DNA of 64,000 nt from Leptospira inadai serovar Lyme str. 10 (GCF_000243675.2 NZ_AHMM02000008.1:8001-72000); one strand, 5' to 3'. Shown: positions 18,194 to 27,877, counted from the stretch's first letter. The notes: generated by a model from the letters alone, not told the origin. A program made the numbers and translations.

Positions 18194-19948
18194 ATGTTCT
18201 TGACCGGGATTGAAAGTCGACTGAAATTAGCGGAAGGTCTTTCTTTCGGCAACGCATTCATGATAAACTTGTTACGTTTGAAAATTCCCTTTAAAAAGTA
18301 TTCAGTTTCGATAATTCTTCCGAAACTTCTTTTTTTCTTTATTTGGACTCAAGCATTCCTGCTTTTTCCGTTGAATGCAGAATCTCCGGTCCGAATCGAC
18401 GAGGGGATTCGTAATTTAAACGTCAGTACCTATGTAGAGTATAGACACCGAGATCGAAAATTCACTTCCTGTACGATCGATAACCTCAAAGGTTTGCAGG
18501 CTTTCGAGTGGTACTTAAATCCGATCGAAGACGTTTTGCGGGTGAGGAGGACATCCAACGGAGTTTGGTTGCGGTTGACCGTTCGGAACGACTCGAATGT
18601 TCCGTTGGATAGACGAGTTCTTTTTAATTCGATTAACGTTCCTAAGGCCGAATTATGCTACATATCGGAGAAGGGCGAGTTCCGCAGACTTGAGTTAACC
18701 GATCATTCCGACGAATTATATAACAAGATAGTCTCCCCGCGTCCTAACTTCCGTATTCGATTTCCCGCAAAAACGGAATACGTATTGTACATTCATTTGG
18801 ACGCGTATGAAGAACTGACCTACGTGAATTTTCCGTTGAGTCTCTTGGACGAGGAGGCCTTTGATGAGATGGTCGTTTGGAAACGGGTTATTTTTTCGGC
18901 CATTCTCGCGATTTATTTATTTGCAGTCGGCTTAAATATCTATTATTCCCGCAGGCTGCAAGCTCGGGTCTTTCTCTCCCTCGCGACTTACATGACCGTC
19001 TTATTTTTCGGATTCTATTTTCTTCACGGACGTTCCATTCATTCCTGGATCGGCTGGGAGAACAAAATAAGTTTTTATTCATACTATCTATTTTTAACCG
19101 TCTTTTTTCTCTCCCTGTTCGGTTATCTCTTTCATCTTGCGCGATTTTTCGAACTGAAAGACAAGTCCCTTCTCTTTTTTGCGATCGGATGCCTGTTTAG
19201 TTATTCTTTCGTTCTCATTCCGCTCGTTAAGAATTTCGCGGAAGAAAGATTCTTCCTCTTGGCGGGAGGCTTCGGGATTTTAGCTTATTATTTCTATCGG
19301 GTTCATTCCAGTTTGATAGTAAAGAATAGCTTTCCTATAAGGCTCTACCTACTTTCCTGGCTTTTGTTCATTAGTTGTTTCTTCATTAAAGCCAGCTATC
19401 ACTTCGATTATGCACCGTATAATTGGTTGATCGTTTTTTCCTTTTTGATTTTGTTTCCGTTACACGCCGTCGTTACGACCTATGCTTTATCCCGCATAAT
19501 TTCCGAAGGATTATGGGTCTCTCTTCCGGCGAAGTCGTTTATTCGAAAAAGTAAAATCGGCTCGATCGATATCGGCCAAACGGTAGTGAAATTGAAAGAA
19601 TTGCTCGAAGTGGATAAAATCTTCCTGAAACATTCGCTAAAGGAAGAACATTTGGCTAGAGAGTTGGGAATCGGCGCGCACCAGTTGTCCGAAGTAGTTC
19701 GTATGCAATTTCATACGACCTTTCCCAATTTGATTAATTCGTACCGCATCGAAGAAGCGAAGCGATTACTGATCGAAGATCCGGGTATGTCGACAAACGA
19801 AGTTCGAATCAAAGCGGGGTATAGCTCTAAATCTGCGTTTCATTTGGAATTTAAAAAGGCAACGAACACGAATCCGAACGCCTTTCGTCGGAAAGCGATT
19901 CTGGGAGACGATGGCAGCAGAAAAAACGGGCGGGAGATCTCGGTTTGA
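18194..19948 (+). CDS. 7TMR-DISM membrane protein with AraC-type DNA-binding domain
   Basis: A membrane-bound transcription regulator of 584 residues. After a signal/anchor (LLFFFIWTQAFLLFPLNAES) there is a periplasmic 7TMR-DISM sensory domain (VEYRHRDRKFT to YVLYIHLDAYEELTYVNFPL). Seven transmembrane helices follow (about residues 235-440), and then a cytoplasmic AraC/XylS domain with two helix-turn-helices (EHLARELGIGAHQLSEVVR and MSTNEVRIKAGYSSKSAFH, ending in NPNAFRRK). Such one-component receptors pass a periplasmic signal to DNA without phosphorylation. The frame allows starts at 18194 and 18260; the second puts the signal peptide closer to the N-terminus, but neither has a strong ribosome-binding site. 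The divergent porin is the likely target. Confidence 0.85.
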   Translation: MFLTGIESRLKLAEGLSFGNAFMINLLRLKIPFKKYSVSIILPKLLFFFIWTQAFLLFPLNAESPVRIDEGIRNLNVSTYVEYRHRDRKFTSCTIDNLKGLQAFEWYLNPIEDVLRVRRTSNGVWLRLTVRNDSNVPLDRRVLFNSINVPKAELCYISEKGEFRRLELTDHSDELYNKIVSPRPNFRIRFPAKTEYVLYIHLDAYEELTYVNFPLSLLDEEAFDEMVVWKRVIFSAILAIYLFAVGLNIYYSRRLQARVFLSLATYMTVLFFGFYFLHGRSIHSWIGWENKISFYSYYLFLTVFFLSLFGYLFHLARFFELKDKSLLFFAIGCLFSYSFVLIPLVKNFAEERFFLLAGGFGILAYYFYRVHSSLIVKNSFPIRLYLLSWLLFISCFFIKASYHFDYAPYNWLIVFSFLILFPLHAVVTTYALSRIISEGLWVSLPAKSFIRKSKIGSIDIGQTVVKLKELLEVDKIFLKHSLKEEHLARELGIGAHQLSEVVRMQFHTTFPNLINSYRIEEAKRLLIEDPGMSTNEVRIKAGYSSKSAFHLEFKKATNTNPNAFRRKAILGDDGSRKNGREISV

Positions 19949-19982
19949 AATCTCCGGTGCTTAGGTTTTCCCGTTAAAGATC

Positions 19983-20444
19983 TTACCGTTTCTTTACCGA
20001 TTTCTTCTTGGCCGCCACCTTCTTTTTAGCTGCCTTTTTCTTTTTGGCGGGGAGTTTCTTCTTCGCGACGATTCCCTTTTTCTTCGGCGCCGATTTTTTT
20101 ACCGGCACTTTCTTTTTAGGGGAGGCCGCCTTTGCTGCTTCTGCCATCGCTTTTCGGAACCAGTAACGAAGATCCTCGTCGTCTTCCAGGATTTCCTCGG
20201 GCACTTGCCAATAGGACATACGGATCGGTTTTCCATTCTTACCTTCATAGGTGAACGGTGACATACTCGCGGCTTCATATTCGGCTTGGTTACCCGGACC
20301 GACTTTAAAATAAAGTAGATCGTTAATGATCATCCCGAAGATGTGATTTCCGGAATAAACTCCATAGCCTCCGAACATCGATTTTACCGTAATTGGACCG
20401 CAAACTTTTAAACGGTCTTGGGCATATTCTAAAAAGGAACTCAT
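19983..20444 (-). CDS. TfoX N-terminal domain protein with Lys-rich histone-H1-like tail
   Basis: A 153-residue protein. Residues 1-105 match the TfoX/Sxy N-terminal domain (VKSMFGGYGVYSGNHIFGMI, LYFKVGP). The last 46 residues are a Lys/Ala/Pro tail in which half the residues are lysine, resembling histone H1 C-termini and bacterial HC1-like proteins. TfoX N-domain proteins are linked to competence or unknown functions; the tail should bind DNA or RNA without sequence preference. There is no TfoX C-terminal domain. The gene lies alone between the convergent AraC-type gene and a bidirectional terminator upstream. The combined function is unknown, but nucleoid association is the obvious inference. 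Confidence 0.8.
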   Translation of the reverse strand: MSSFLEYAQDRLKVCGPITVKSMFGGYGVYSGNHIFGMIINDLLYFKVGPGNQAEYEAASMSPFTYEGKNGKPIRMSYWQVPEEILEDDEDLRYWFRKAMAEAAKAASPKKKVPVKKSAPKKKGIVAKKKLPAKKKKAAKKKVAAKKKSVKKR

Positions 20445-20502
20445 GGGAAATAATTTACTGAAATGATCGATACTCTGGCGAGAAGAAAATTATTTAGAGA
20501 GG

Positions 20503-20539
20503 TTATTTCAAAAGCCGAAATCGTTTTTTAGATTCGGCT
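20503..20539. terminator. Probable bidirectional terminator
   Basis: AGCCGAA (20513-20519) pairs with TTCGGCT (20533-20539). The minus strand continues TTTTGAAATAA, past the oxidoreductase gene; the plus strand continues CTTTTTATC. Confidence 0.5.
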
Positions 20540-20559
20540 CTTTTTATCTACGAATTCGC

Positions 20560-22839
20560 TCAGAGAGTCGCTTTCAATTTTCCGAATACGGAAAATCCGT
20601 TTATTTCCTCTCCGAAAGATAGTACGTTTGTCGGGCAATTGACTACACATGCCGAGCATCTGACGCATTGAACGCTATCCATCGGCCGTCCACGATTGGC
20701 GTAACTCATTACGTCGATTCCTTGGTGGCAAACTTTCGTACATATATTACAGGAAATACAGCGTTTCTTTTCCGAGAAGATTCTAAATCGACTGAATCTA
20801 GCGTAGATGTGCATCAGTCCGGCTAAAGGGCAGAACATTCTGCACCAGATTCTTCCCGAAAGAAAGAAATAGGCACCCAAGCCGAGGACTCCGGCCAAAC
20901 CTATATCTACAACGGAATCGTACATTCGCTTAACGGAGTCGGCACCTAAGGACAAAAACCAAAGCGGGGAAATAAAACTTCCTAATAATTTAGCCGTTGT
21001 TAAAAGAATTGCGGCGAGTAGAACCCATTGCCCGGAATGCTCTAATCGATACGCCCATTTTCCGTGAGGCATTTTCGTTCGTGTTTCGTCTCCTAGGGTT
21101 TCCGCCAAACCTCCACAAGAGCAAATCCATCCGCAATATGCTCCTTTCCCGAACCGGAATACTAAATAGGGAATGATTCCGAAGCTAAGGACGAGTCCGT
21201 AAATCAGCCAAAAAGAGGTGATTCCGCCGTCGTAAAGAACTCCCATGTTCAAAGGCCAAGCAAGAATCAAGCCGTACGCCTTCCAATACGCACCTCCGGG
21301 AAATACTTGAGTCAGTAAAAATCCGTCGGAGGACCCGAGCAGTCCTAATTCCCCCAACCGCGGTAAAATGATTTCCGGCAGTAGAAAGAGAGGAAAGACC
21401 TGCACCAGGATTAAAGTCCAGGTTTGTCTCTTAATATATTTTGTTGGACGAACTTTCATTCTTCGAATTCCGAACACGGCAATCGTAAGGGAATACAATA
21501 AAGTATAATGAAAGCCGGGATACTTGTTCAGTAAAAACCATCCGAAGTATTTACTTCCGACATAGGCGAGGATAAAGTAAACGGCGGCAAACGATAGATA
21601 TGTGGTCCTGAATAAATTCCAATTCCATTTGAAGGAGATCGCTTTCTTGTCTCCGCTTCCGAACCAGGCGGCCGAGAAGAAGATAAAACCGATTAATCCC
21701 GCACACGCAGCCCAGGAATACCATTCGATTCCGTAGAATGCCGCTTTCCCGAAATAAACGAGAAACGAAAAGGAGATCATCGCGAAAAATCCGAACCATT
21801 CGCGGAAGGAGCGAACGTTTTGAATGGCCAATCCGATTTTCCGTAAAAAGGAAATCGGAGGTTCGGAGCCGATCAAAATCAACGTAGAATCCGCAGGAAC
21901 ATTCGTTTGGGAATTTTTATGAAGGAATATTACATTCTTATTTTGTATTTCTTTTACGGACGAGGAAGGGAGAAAATTTATTTTCCCTTCGGAGACTTTG
22001 GATAAAAACTCGGTTTTATTTTCTTCCTTAGGCCTCACCAATTCCTCTCCGCGATAGGATAGAGATACGGATTTAGCCGTTTCTTCCAATGCTAGTGCGG
22101 CTTCGATCGCGGAGTCACCTCCTCCGACGACGACGATATCCTGTCCGGCAAAATCGGCCGGATCGATTAGACGATGAAAGACGTTCTCTCCGTCTTCTCC
22201 TGGAATGCCTAAGCGCCTACTATCCCCCGATTTTCCGATGGCGAGCACGACATTGAAGCAGAGAAATGTTTCCCCGCTTTCGGTACTAACTTCAAAGCGA
22301 GAACCTTCGATCCGGGAAGGAACAATTTTAACCACCTGCTTTCCTTCCAATATGGGTAGGTCATAGTCGTCCAATGCGGTTTGCAAATCGCGTATAAGAG
22401 TTTCCTTATATCCATTGTCGATCCGCAATGCCGAGGCGGATACGAACGCTTCCGGCTCGGCAAAAATCGGTTTCCCTTTCGGGTAGCTATGGATCGTATG
22501 AAACGCTTTATTCCCCTCCAGGATCAGAAATTTTAGCCCTTTTTTTTTGGCCTCGATGCCGGCGGAAATTCCGGAAGGACCTCCTCCGACAATCAATAAA
22601 TCGTAAACTCTCTCCGATTTCGAGTCCGGGCTCGATTCCAGAAACGAGACCACTTTCGCGCCGCTATCGGCGGCATACTTTAAGAGAGGAATTCCGGTTA
22701 AGTCGCCGATGATATGGATGCCGGGAATGGAACTTCGAAATTCGTCTCCTAGTAAAGGGTAAGTTTCCACGGGTCCCCGAGGCGCATCGTTGCGAAGCCA
22801 ATCAAAATATTCGGAGCTAAACGGTAAAAGGAGTTTCAT
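20560..22839 (-). CDS. FAD-dependent oxidoreductase fused to membrane polyferredoxin
   Basis: A 759-residue fusion enzyme. The N-terminal half is a thioredoxin-reductase-like flavoprotein. It opens with the IPGIHIIGDLTGIPLLKYA motif normally seen at the end of such folds, then has FAD-binding DLLIVGGGPSGISAG and NAD(P)-binding VVVGGGDSAIEAALALEE. The C-terminal half has about six to seven transmembrane helices and NapH/CcoG-like cysteine sites (CGWICSCGGLAET, WCRMFCPLAGLMHIYA). Two [4Fe-4S] ferredoxin clusters follow (CISCNICTKVCHQ, CVRCSACVVNCPTNVLSF). The likely role is electron transfer from NAD(P)H through FAD to membrane iron-sulfur clusters and an unidentified acceptor. No partner reductase is adjacent. 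The gene is divergent from the membrane-protein gene at 22981. Confidence 0.85.
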   Translation of the reverse strand: MKLLLPFSSEYFDWLRNDAPRGPVETYPLLGDEFRSSIPGIHIIGDLTGIPLLKYAADSGAKVVSFLESSPDSKSERVYDLLIVGGGPSGISAGIEAKKKGLKFLILEGNKAFHTIHSYPKGKPIFAEPEAFVSASALRIDNGYKETLIRDLQTALDDYDLPILEGKQVVKIVPSRIEGSRFEVSTESGETFLCFNVVLAIGKSGDSRRLGIPGEDGENVFHRLIDPADFAGQDIVVVGGGDSAIEAALALEETAKSVSLSYRGEELVRPKEENKTEFLSKVSEGKINFLPSSSVKEIQNKNVIFLHKNSQTNVPADSTLILIGSEPPISFLRKIGLAIQNVRSFREWFGFFAMISFSFLVYFGKAAFYGIEWYSWAACAGLIGFIFFSAAWFGSGDKKAISFKWNWNLFRTTYLSFAAVYFILAYVGSKYFGWFLLNKYPGFHYTLLYSLTIAVFGIRRMKVRPTKYIKRQTWTLILVQVFPLFLLPEIILPRLGELGLLGSSDGFLLTQVFPGGAYWKAYGLILAWPLNMGVLYDGGITSFWLIYGLVLSFGIIPYLVFRFGKGAYCGWICSCGGLAETLGDETRTKMPHGKWAYRLEHSGQWVLLAAILLTTAKLLGSFISPLWFLSLGADSVKRMYDSVVDIGLAGVLGLGAYFFLSGRIWCRMFCPLAGLMHIYARFSRFRIFSEKKRCISCNICTKVCHQGIDVMSYANRGRPMDSVQCVRCSACVVNCPTNVLSFGEEINGFSVFGKLKATL

Positions 22840-22980
22840 TCATACGCCTATTTTGTACCACTATTTAGTAGGATAAATCCTCGGTTGATGCCACTCTTTT
22901 TCGTCCGGTGTTTACGACTCATCCGGATGAATTCGATAGTTTCCTAGGAAAAGGTTTCATTTAGAGGCAAATTTTCTTTC

Positions 22981-24621
22981 ATGCGAAATATTTTATTCCC
23001 GATTTTTACGATTCTTTCCGCCGCCCTCTTTATTCTGAGCCTTGGGACGATCGCCCCGAATTCCCAACTGGCCGATTCGTTTTACAATGCGGACTCCCTC
23101 TTTTTTCCGATTCTCTATTCGGAAATTTTTTTACGCGAAGGGATCTTGGGACTTTACGGTTTTACGGATTGGTGCTGGACTCCGTCGACCTATTTCCTTC
23201 CCGATGCATTTTTCTATTTCGGACTCAGAACTTTGTTCCTTTTTTTGGATGTAGGTGCATGGGAATATACTCATCTTACGTATGCCGTCGTTCAATGGAC
23301 CTATCTTTTATTCGGAATTCTATTTTTAATTCGGATAGTAGGGATCGGAAAAAAGAATCTTAAGGCCGAATATCTTTTTTTGGGATTAGGATATTTATTC
23401 GGCGCAGCTTGCATCCTGGAGCAAAGCCGCATTTTTCTTTTTCTGCCCGGATATCATACCGGCACTTGGGCGTCCGTTAGTTGGGCCTGGGGCTTTTATT
23501 ATCTATGGAAACGTTCACGGAAAAGAATCTATTTCCTGGCTTGTTTCTTATCTTCGTTCCTATTCGGATTGAGCGATCTGTTCTTTTTGCCCGCCTTTTT
23601 GATTCCGTTGATTTTTTCGGAAGGAATTTCTGTCTTTCTTACGGGCGGAACGAGACGGGAGCGGCTCCGAAGTTTTGGTAAATGCATGATTCCTGTCCTA
23701 TTGGCGATGATCGCCGTTAAGTTGGCGTACGGTCTATTAGATAAAAATAAAGTAATTCTTTTCCCCGGGCTTTATGCTTCGGGAAGGATCGCCTGGAAAA
23801 CGATATTCGGAAATCCGGCCGTCTGGTGGACCGGATTTTATGACGCGTCCGTTTCCGTTTTTATCGCCAATCGTTTCGAGTGGATTGCCCTCGTTTCGAC
23901 TTCGGCATTTTATTTTTTGCTCCGGAGGAATAGCGGAGTTCGACTATCGACTGTTAGTCGAATATTACCCGTCGTTCTATTTTTTTCGTTGGGCACGATT
24001 GTGCCTCTCTTTCTCGTTTTTATTCCCGCAATCAACGGTCATGCCGCTCAAGGAACTCCGCCTATCGATCGTTATTTCGGAGAGATGATTCTCGCTGCCC
24101 TCGGGAGCCTGGCCGGTCTATTGCATATCGCTTCCAATATAAAATCGTATTCTCGGTTTTCTTTACTATTATCGTTTATTCTCAGTATATTTGTTTTTTA
24201 TAAAGTATCATTCCGTGAAAAAGGAATCCTCTATTATCCCGATAGCATCGCTTGTATCGATCGGGAAATTCAAGCTAGGGATTGGCGTAGAGGCCTCGCG
24301 AGTTTTTGGGAAAGCCGCCCTTTGCGAATCTTTTCCCGCACTAGGATTTCCGTAGATGATTATTTGGAGGATATGAATCTCTTCTATTGGCAAAATAGTT
24401 TTCGCTGGTTTTTATCGGATGTTCCCTACGCATTTGCCGTGATGAACGGAATCAAAAAGGAAGCTTATGAGATTTACTTCGGCCCGGCCTCCGCCGTGAT
24501 ACGTTGCGGAGACTGGAACGTATACGAAGTCTTTGATCCGACGGGTACTAAATCCGCAGCGTTGAACGACATGAATCGTCGGAAGATCGATTTATGGAAA
24601 ACTTCGATCGGAAAAAAATAA
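22981..24621 (+). CDS. Multi-pass membrane protein, paralogue of 25993-27654
   Basis: A 546-residue inner-membrane protein with about ten to twelve hydrophobic helices and no named domain I can assign. The long loop after helix 1 (FYNADSLFFPILYSE, then DWCWTPSTYFLPDAF) carries acidic residues where GT-C glycosyltransferases keep their catalytic Asp, so a lipid-linked sugar transferase is possible but unproven. Other features are FLPGYHTGTWASVSWAWGFYY, DRYFGEM, and a soluble C-terminal part with NLFYWQNSFRWFLSD. The downstream paralogue keeps all of these positions. It converges with the sugar dehydrogenase gene with a gap of only 15 bases. The function is unknown. Confidence 0.7.
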   Translation: MRNILFPIFTILSAALFILSLGTIAPNSQLADSFYNADSLFFPILYSEIFLREGILGLYGFTDWCWTPSTYFLPDAFFYFGLRTLFLFLDVGAWEYTHLTYAVVQWTYLLFGILFLIRIVGIGKKNLKAEYLFLGLGYLFGAACILEQSRIFLFLPGYHTGTWASVSWAWGFYYLWKRSRKRIYFLACFLSSFLFGLSDLFFLPAFLIPLIFSEGISVFLTGGTRRERLRSFGKCMIPVLLAMIAVKLAYGLLDKNKVILFPGLYASGRIAWKTIFGNPAVWWTGFYDASVSVFIANRFEWIALVSTSAFYFLLRRNSGVRLSTVSRILPVVLFFSLGTIVPLFLVFIPAINGHAAQGTPPIDRYFGEMILAALGSLAGLLHIASNIKSYSRFSLLLSFILSIFVFYKVSFREKGILYYPDSIACIDREIQARDWRRGLASFWESRPLRIFSRTRISVDDYLEDMNLFYWQNSFRWFLSDVPYAFAVMNGIKKEAYEIYFGPASAVIRCGDWNVYEVFDPTGTKSAALNDMNRRKIDLWKTSIGKK

Positions 24622-24636
24622 ATACGATTCCCGTTC

Positions 24637-25908
24637 TTATTTTCCGGGATCGACTCGGAGAATTTTTCCCGATCCGAAATCGGCCAGATATAAGGAGCCT
24701 CTCGCATCTTTTCCGAATGCGGAGACAAGGATCGGCCATTTTCCTAACGCGAAGACTTCCTCCACTTTTCCGCCGTCTTTCGGGATCGCAATTGCCCAGA
24801 GTCTTCCGGATATGAAATCTCCGAAGACGTATTTCCCTTGGAGATCTCCGATGCGATCATTGGTAACGACATATCCTCCCGTAATTGAGCTGCCGTCTTC
24901 CCTGCCGTACTCGTAGATAGGATCGGTAAGTCCGTTGCGATCGCAGTTTTCCTTAGGTTCGAAACAGTGAAAGCCTTCCGTCTTGTTCCAACCGTAATTT
25001 TTACCCGCTTCGATGATGTCCACTTCTTCGAACGCATCTTGCCCTACGTCGGCGAGGATCAATCTGCCTGCCGGATCGAAAGAATATCTCCAAGGATTTC
25101 TGAGTCCGTACGCGAACGTTTCAGGCTGATAACCTTTGATTCCTACAAACGGATTATCTTTCGGGACCGCATATTGTTTACCGGGGTCCTTTGAATCTAT
25201 ATCGATCCGCAACATCGATCCCAAGAAAGTCATCGGATTTTGTCCGTTTCCGTTCGGATCGTTTCTCCATCCTCCGTCTCCCCAGCCGATATATAATTTG
25301 CCGTCCTTTCCGAACGCTAATTGCCCCGCGTTATGGTTTCCGTAAGGCTGGGCAAGTTCCATGATTATGCGTTCTTCGGAAAATTTTCCTTTTTTCGGAT
25401 CTCCGGGGGACTCGAACGTCCATTCGGAGACTCGGCTAGTGTCCTTGCCGTTTTTCTTTATTACATAATTAAGATATATTTTCGGTTTTTCCGGAAAAGA
25501 GGGATGCAACGCTATCCCCAACAGGCCTTCTTCGGAATCCGTAAGAACATTGGGAATCTTTAATAAAGTCCCCGAACTTCCGTCTTTTGGGTCCAGCCAT
25601 TTGATCGAACCCGTTTTTTCCAGAACCAGGAAAATCTCCGGACCTGGAATCATCAGTAAATCGGTGGTTTGATCGAAACCCTCTCCGATCGTAGTTAAGG
25701 AAATAGGGATTTTCTTTCGATTTTCATCTTTAAGGGTGAAAGTGGGCTTAAATCCCGACTCCTTTCCTTCGGCCTGGTATTTGGAAGCGTCTCCGATATT
25801 TGCGACCAAGATTCGCCTAAGTTCGTCGCAGGAAGACAGGAAGAGGATAAAAAAAAGACAGACCGGAAATTTTATTATGCGAAATACGGAAATGCTCATT
25901 GTCCGCAT
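24637..25908 (-). CDS. PQQ-dependent sugar (glucose/sorbosone) dehydrogenase-like lipoprotein
   Basis: A periplasmic, lipid-anchored beta-propeller of the glucose/sorbosone dehydrogenase family (Asd/YliI type). The signal ends in FILFLSSC. Family motifs in order: SEEGLLGIALHPSF, QPYGNHNAGQLAFGKDGKLY with GWGDGG, AYGLRNPWRYSFDP, ADVGQDAFEEVDII and GKNYGWNKTEGFHCF. These include the His/Arg/Asp positions around the PQQ pocket. The usual reaction is oxidation of a sugar C1 with PQQ as cofactor; Leptospira PQQ supply is not addressed by this window. The frame extends to a GTG at 25935; I use the ATG at 25908, which starts a good lipoprotein signal. The gene is nested, in opposite orientation, between two paralogous membrane-protein genes. 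Confidence 0.85.
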   Translation of the reverse strand: MRTMSISVFRIIKFPVCLFFILFLSSCDELRRILVANIGDASKYQAEGKESGFKPTFTLKDENRKKIPISLTTIGEGFDQTTDLLMIPGPEIFLVLEKTGSIKWLDPKDGSSGTLLKIPNVLTDSEEGLLGIALHPSFPEKPKIYLNYVIKKNGKDTSRVSEWTFESPGDPKKGKFSEERIIMELAQPYGNHNAGQLAFGKDGKLYIGWGDGGWRNDPNGNGQNPMTFLGSMLRIDIDSKDPGKQYAVPKDNPFVGIKGYQPETFAYGLRNPWRYSFDPAGRLILADVGQDAFEEVDIIEAGKNYGWNKTEGFHCFEPKENCDRNGLTDPIYEYGREDGSSITGGYVVTNDRIGDLQGKYVFGDFISGRLWAIAIPKDGGKVEEVFALGKWPILVSAFGKDARGSLYLADFGSGKILRVDPGK

Positions 25909-25992
25909 CTTCGTGCTAAGAAAAAGAAGATCCACCTTTTTTTAAACGGATAAGACTTGATCCCCGGGAACTTCGGGAAAAGGATTTCTCGC

Positions 25993-27654
25993 GTGATCGA
26001 TAACAAAGCCGATTTACGGAAGGTATTTGAAAAGCCGGTTGGCTTCGGACTTTTTGTCGTATCCTTTTTTCTGGTATTATCGACGATCAATACGGATCCG
26101 GAGTTAGGAAACGTATTTTATAGTTCCGATTCCTTGTTCTTTTCCAATCTTTATTCGGAGTTCATCGTTAATAGAAATGAAGGAAACGGGACGAATATTT
26201 TTCGGGATTGGACTTGGACCCCTTCTCCTTATTTTTTCCCCGACCTAATCGGCTATTTCCTAATACGATTCCTTGTCTCTTGGATCGGCTTCTCGCCTGT
26301 AGAGTTTGCCCAGATCGGTTATGCGGCATTTCAATGGAGTCTTTTTGTTTTCGGCTCCCGTTTTCTTTTATTCGCCGTCGATGAAAAAAAGGAAAGATCG
26401 GTTTCGGTTTCGGTTCTTGTTCTAGGTTTTACCCTGGGCACCATTCTCCTCCTTTTCCGGCAAAATTTATATTTGTTCCTGCCGGGTTTTCATGGAGGGT
26501 TATGGGCGCTTCTTCCCTGGTCTTGGGGATTTTATTTTAAATACCGTGGAAACCGGAGCCGGGTCGATTTTCTCTCGGGGGCCGTTCTATCTTTTTTATG
26601 CGGTATTTCGGATCCGCTGTATTTACCGACGTATCTTATTCCCGTAGTCGCGGAGACGGTTTTTCGGAAGCGACCGATCGGTTCCGAGCCGTTCCTTTTC
26701 AAATTAAAAAACTTCTTTCAGAATTTTTTCCCGAGCCTGATCGGGATATTCGGATCCATATTTGCATATCGTTTATTAGCCAGGAATAAAACGATTTTCT
26801 TTCCCTTTCATTATTTTTCCGATTCCGTTAACCTTGATGCGATTCTGAGGAATCCGCTCGAACTGATTCGCCGAATATCCGAAACCACTTTGCGACTCAT
26901 TTACGACGAAGGAATCTTTTTTGCTATTCTAATTACGGGATTCGTATATTCTATATTTCGAATTCTTTATAGATTGAGAAGGGGGGAGGTCGAAGCTCCG
27001 GACCCGATTCGGGTTTTGTCGTTGGTTTCCGGCTTAGCTGTTCCGGTCTGTATAATCGTAATCGGATTACTCCAGGGAGTCTTAAAGTCGGGAGAGCCGG
27101 TTGACAGGTACTTCGGAGGGATTGTCGGTGCGGCCTTCTATATTTCGGTAAGCGTCTTTTTGCATCTGGGAAAAATCCGGAATCGGATTCTTCTAAGTGT
27201 AGCCTTCGTCCTATTCTGTTTTTGCATTCTTTTCGCCTCTCAACGAGGCATTGCGACTCGATACTATCCTGCTTGGATAAAATGCTTGGACCGAACGGCG
27301 GAAGAGTGGAATTTGAAACGAGGCATTGCCGGATTTTGGAGGGCCTCGCCGATTCGAAACTTTAGTAGAATGTCTTTAATTGCGGATCCGTTCGAAGCGG
27401 ACTTAAGCGTTACGGTTTGGCAAAATTCATTTCGCTGGTATGATCCCGGGGAACCTTATTCGTTTGCGATTCTGGATCCGATAAAAACGGATTCCGTTGA
27501 AAAATATTTCGGTAAACCCAGGCGGGTCGTTCCATGTTCCGGAATATCGATTTTTATAATGGGTGAAGAAGGAAGAATTTCATCCCGCAAATTTTTAGAG
27601 GAGAAACAATCGCAGATTTTGCTGTGGAAACGACTTACGGGAAGATTAAAATAG
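25993..27654 (+). CDS. Multi-pass membrane protein, paralogue of 22981-24621
   Basis: A multi-pass membrane protein (about 553 residues) that clearly shares ancestry with the gene at 22981. Matching blocks are YSSDSLFFSNLYSE, DWTWTPSPYFFPDL, FLPGFHGGLWALLPWSWGFYF, VDRYFGG and VTVWQNSFRWYDP, and both end with a basic tail after a LLWKR/LWKTS block. The frame is open to a TTG at 25957, but the GTG at 25993 has an AAAAGGAT ribosome-binding site eight bases upstream, so I take GTG as the start. As with the paralogue, an acidic loop after the first helix makes a GT-C-like transferase conceivable, but no function can be assigned. Two tRNA genes lie just downstream on the other strand. Confidence 0.7.
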   Translation: MIDNKADLRKVFEKPVGFGLFVVSFFLVLSTINTDPELGNVFYSSDSLFFSNLYSEFIVNRNEGNGTNIFRDWTWTPSPYFFPDLIGYFLIRFLVSWIGFSPVEFAQIGYAAFQWSLFVFGSRFLLFAVDEKKERSVSVSVLVLGFTLGTILLLFRQNLYLFLPGFHGGLWALLPWSWGFYFKYRGNRSRVDFLSGAVLSFLCGISDPLYLPTYLIPVVAETVFRKRPIGSEPFLFKLKNFFQNFFPSLIGIFGSIFAYRLLARNKTIFFPFHYFSDSVNLDAILRNPLELIRRISETTLRLIYDEGIFFAILITGFVYSIFRILYRLRRGEVEAPDPIRVLSLVSGLAVPVCIIVIGLLQGVLKSGEPVDRYFGGIVGAAFYISVSVFLHLGKIRNRILLSVAFVLFCFCILFASQRGIATRYYPAWIKCLDRTAEEWNLKRGIAGFWRASPIRNFSRMSLIADPFEADLSVTVWQNSFRWYDPGEPYSFAILDPIKTDSVEKYFGKPRRVVPCSGISIFIMGEEGRISSRKFLEEKQSQILLWKRLTGRLK

Positions 27655-27719
27655 GAAGAGATCCCCAAGTCATTTTTCAGAGAAAAAGAACCGGAATTAC
27701 GGTCTGCGAGGAGGAAAAT

Positions 27720-27792
<73 letters not shown>

Positions 27793-27803
27793 TTGCATGA
27801 CCC

Positions 27804-27877
<74 letters not shown>

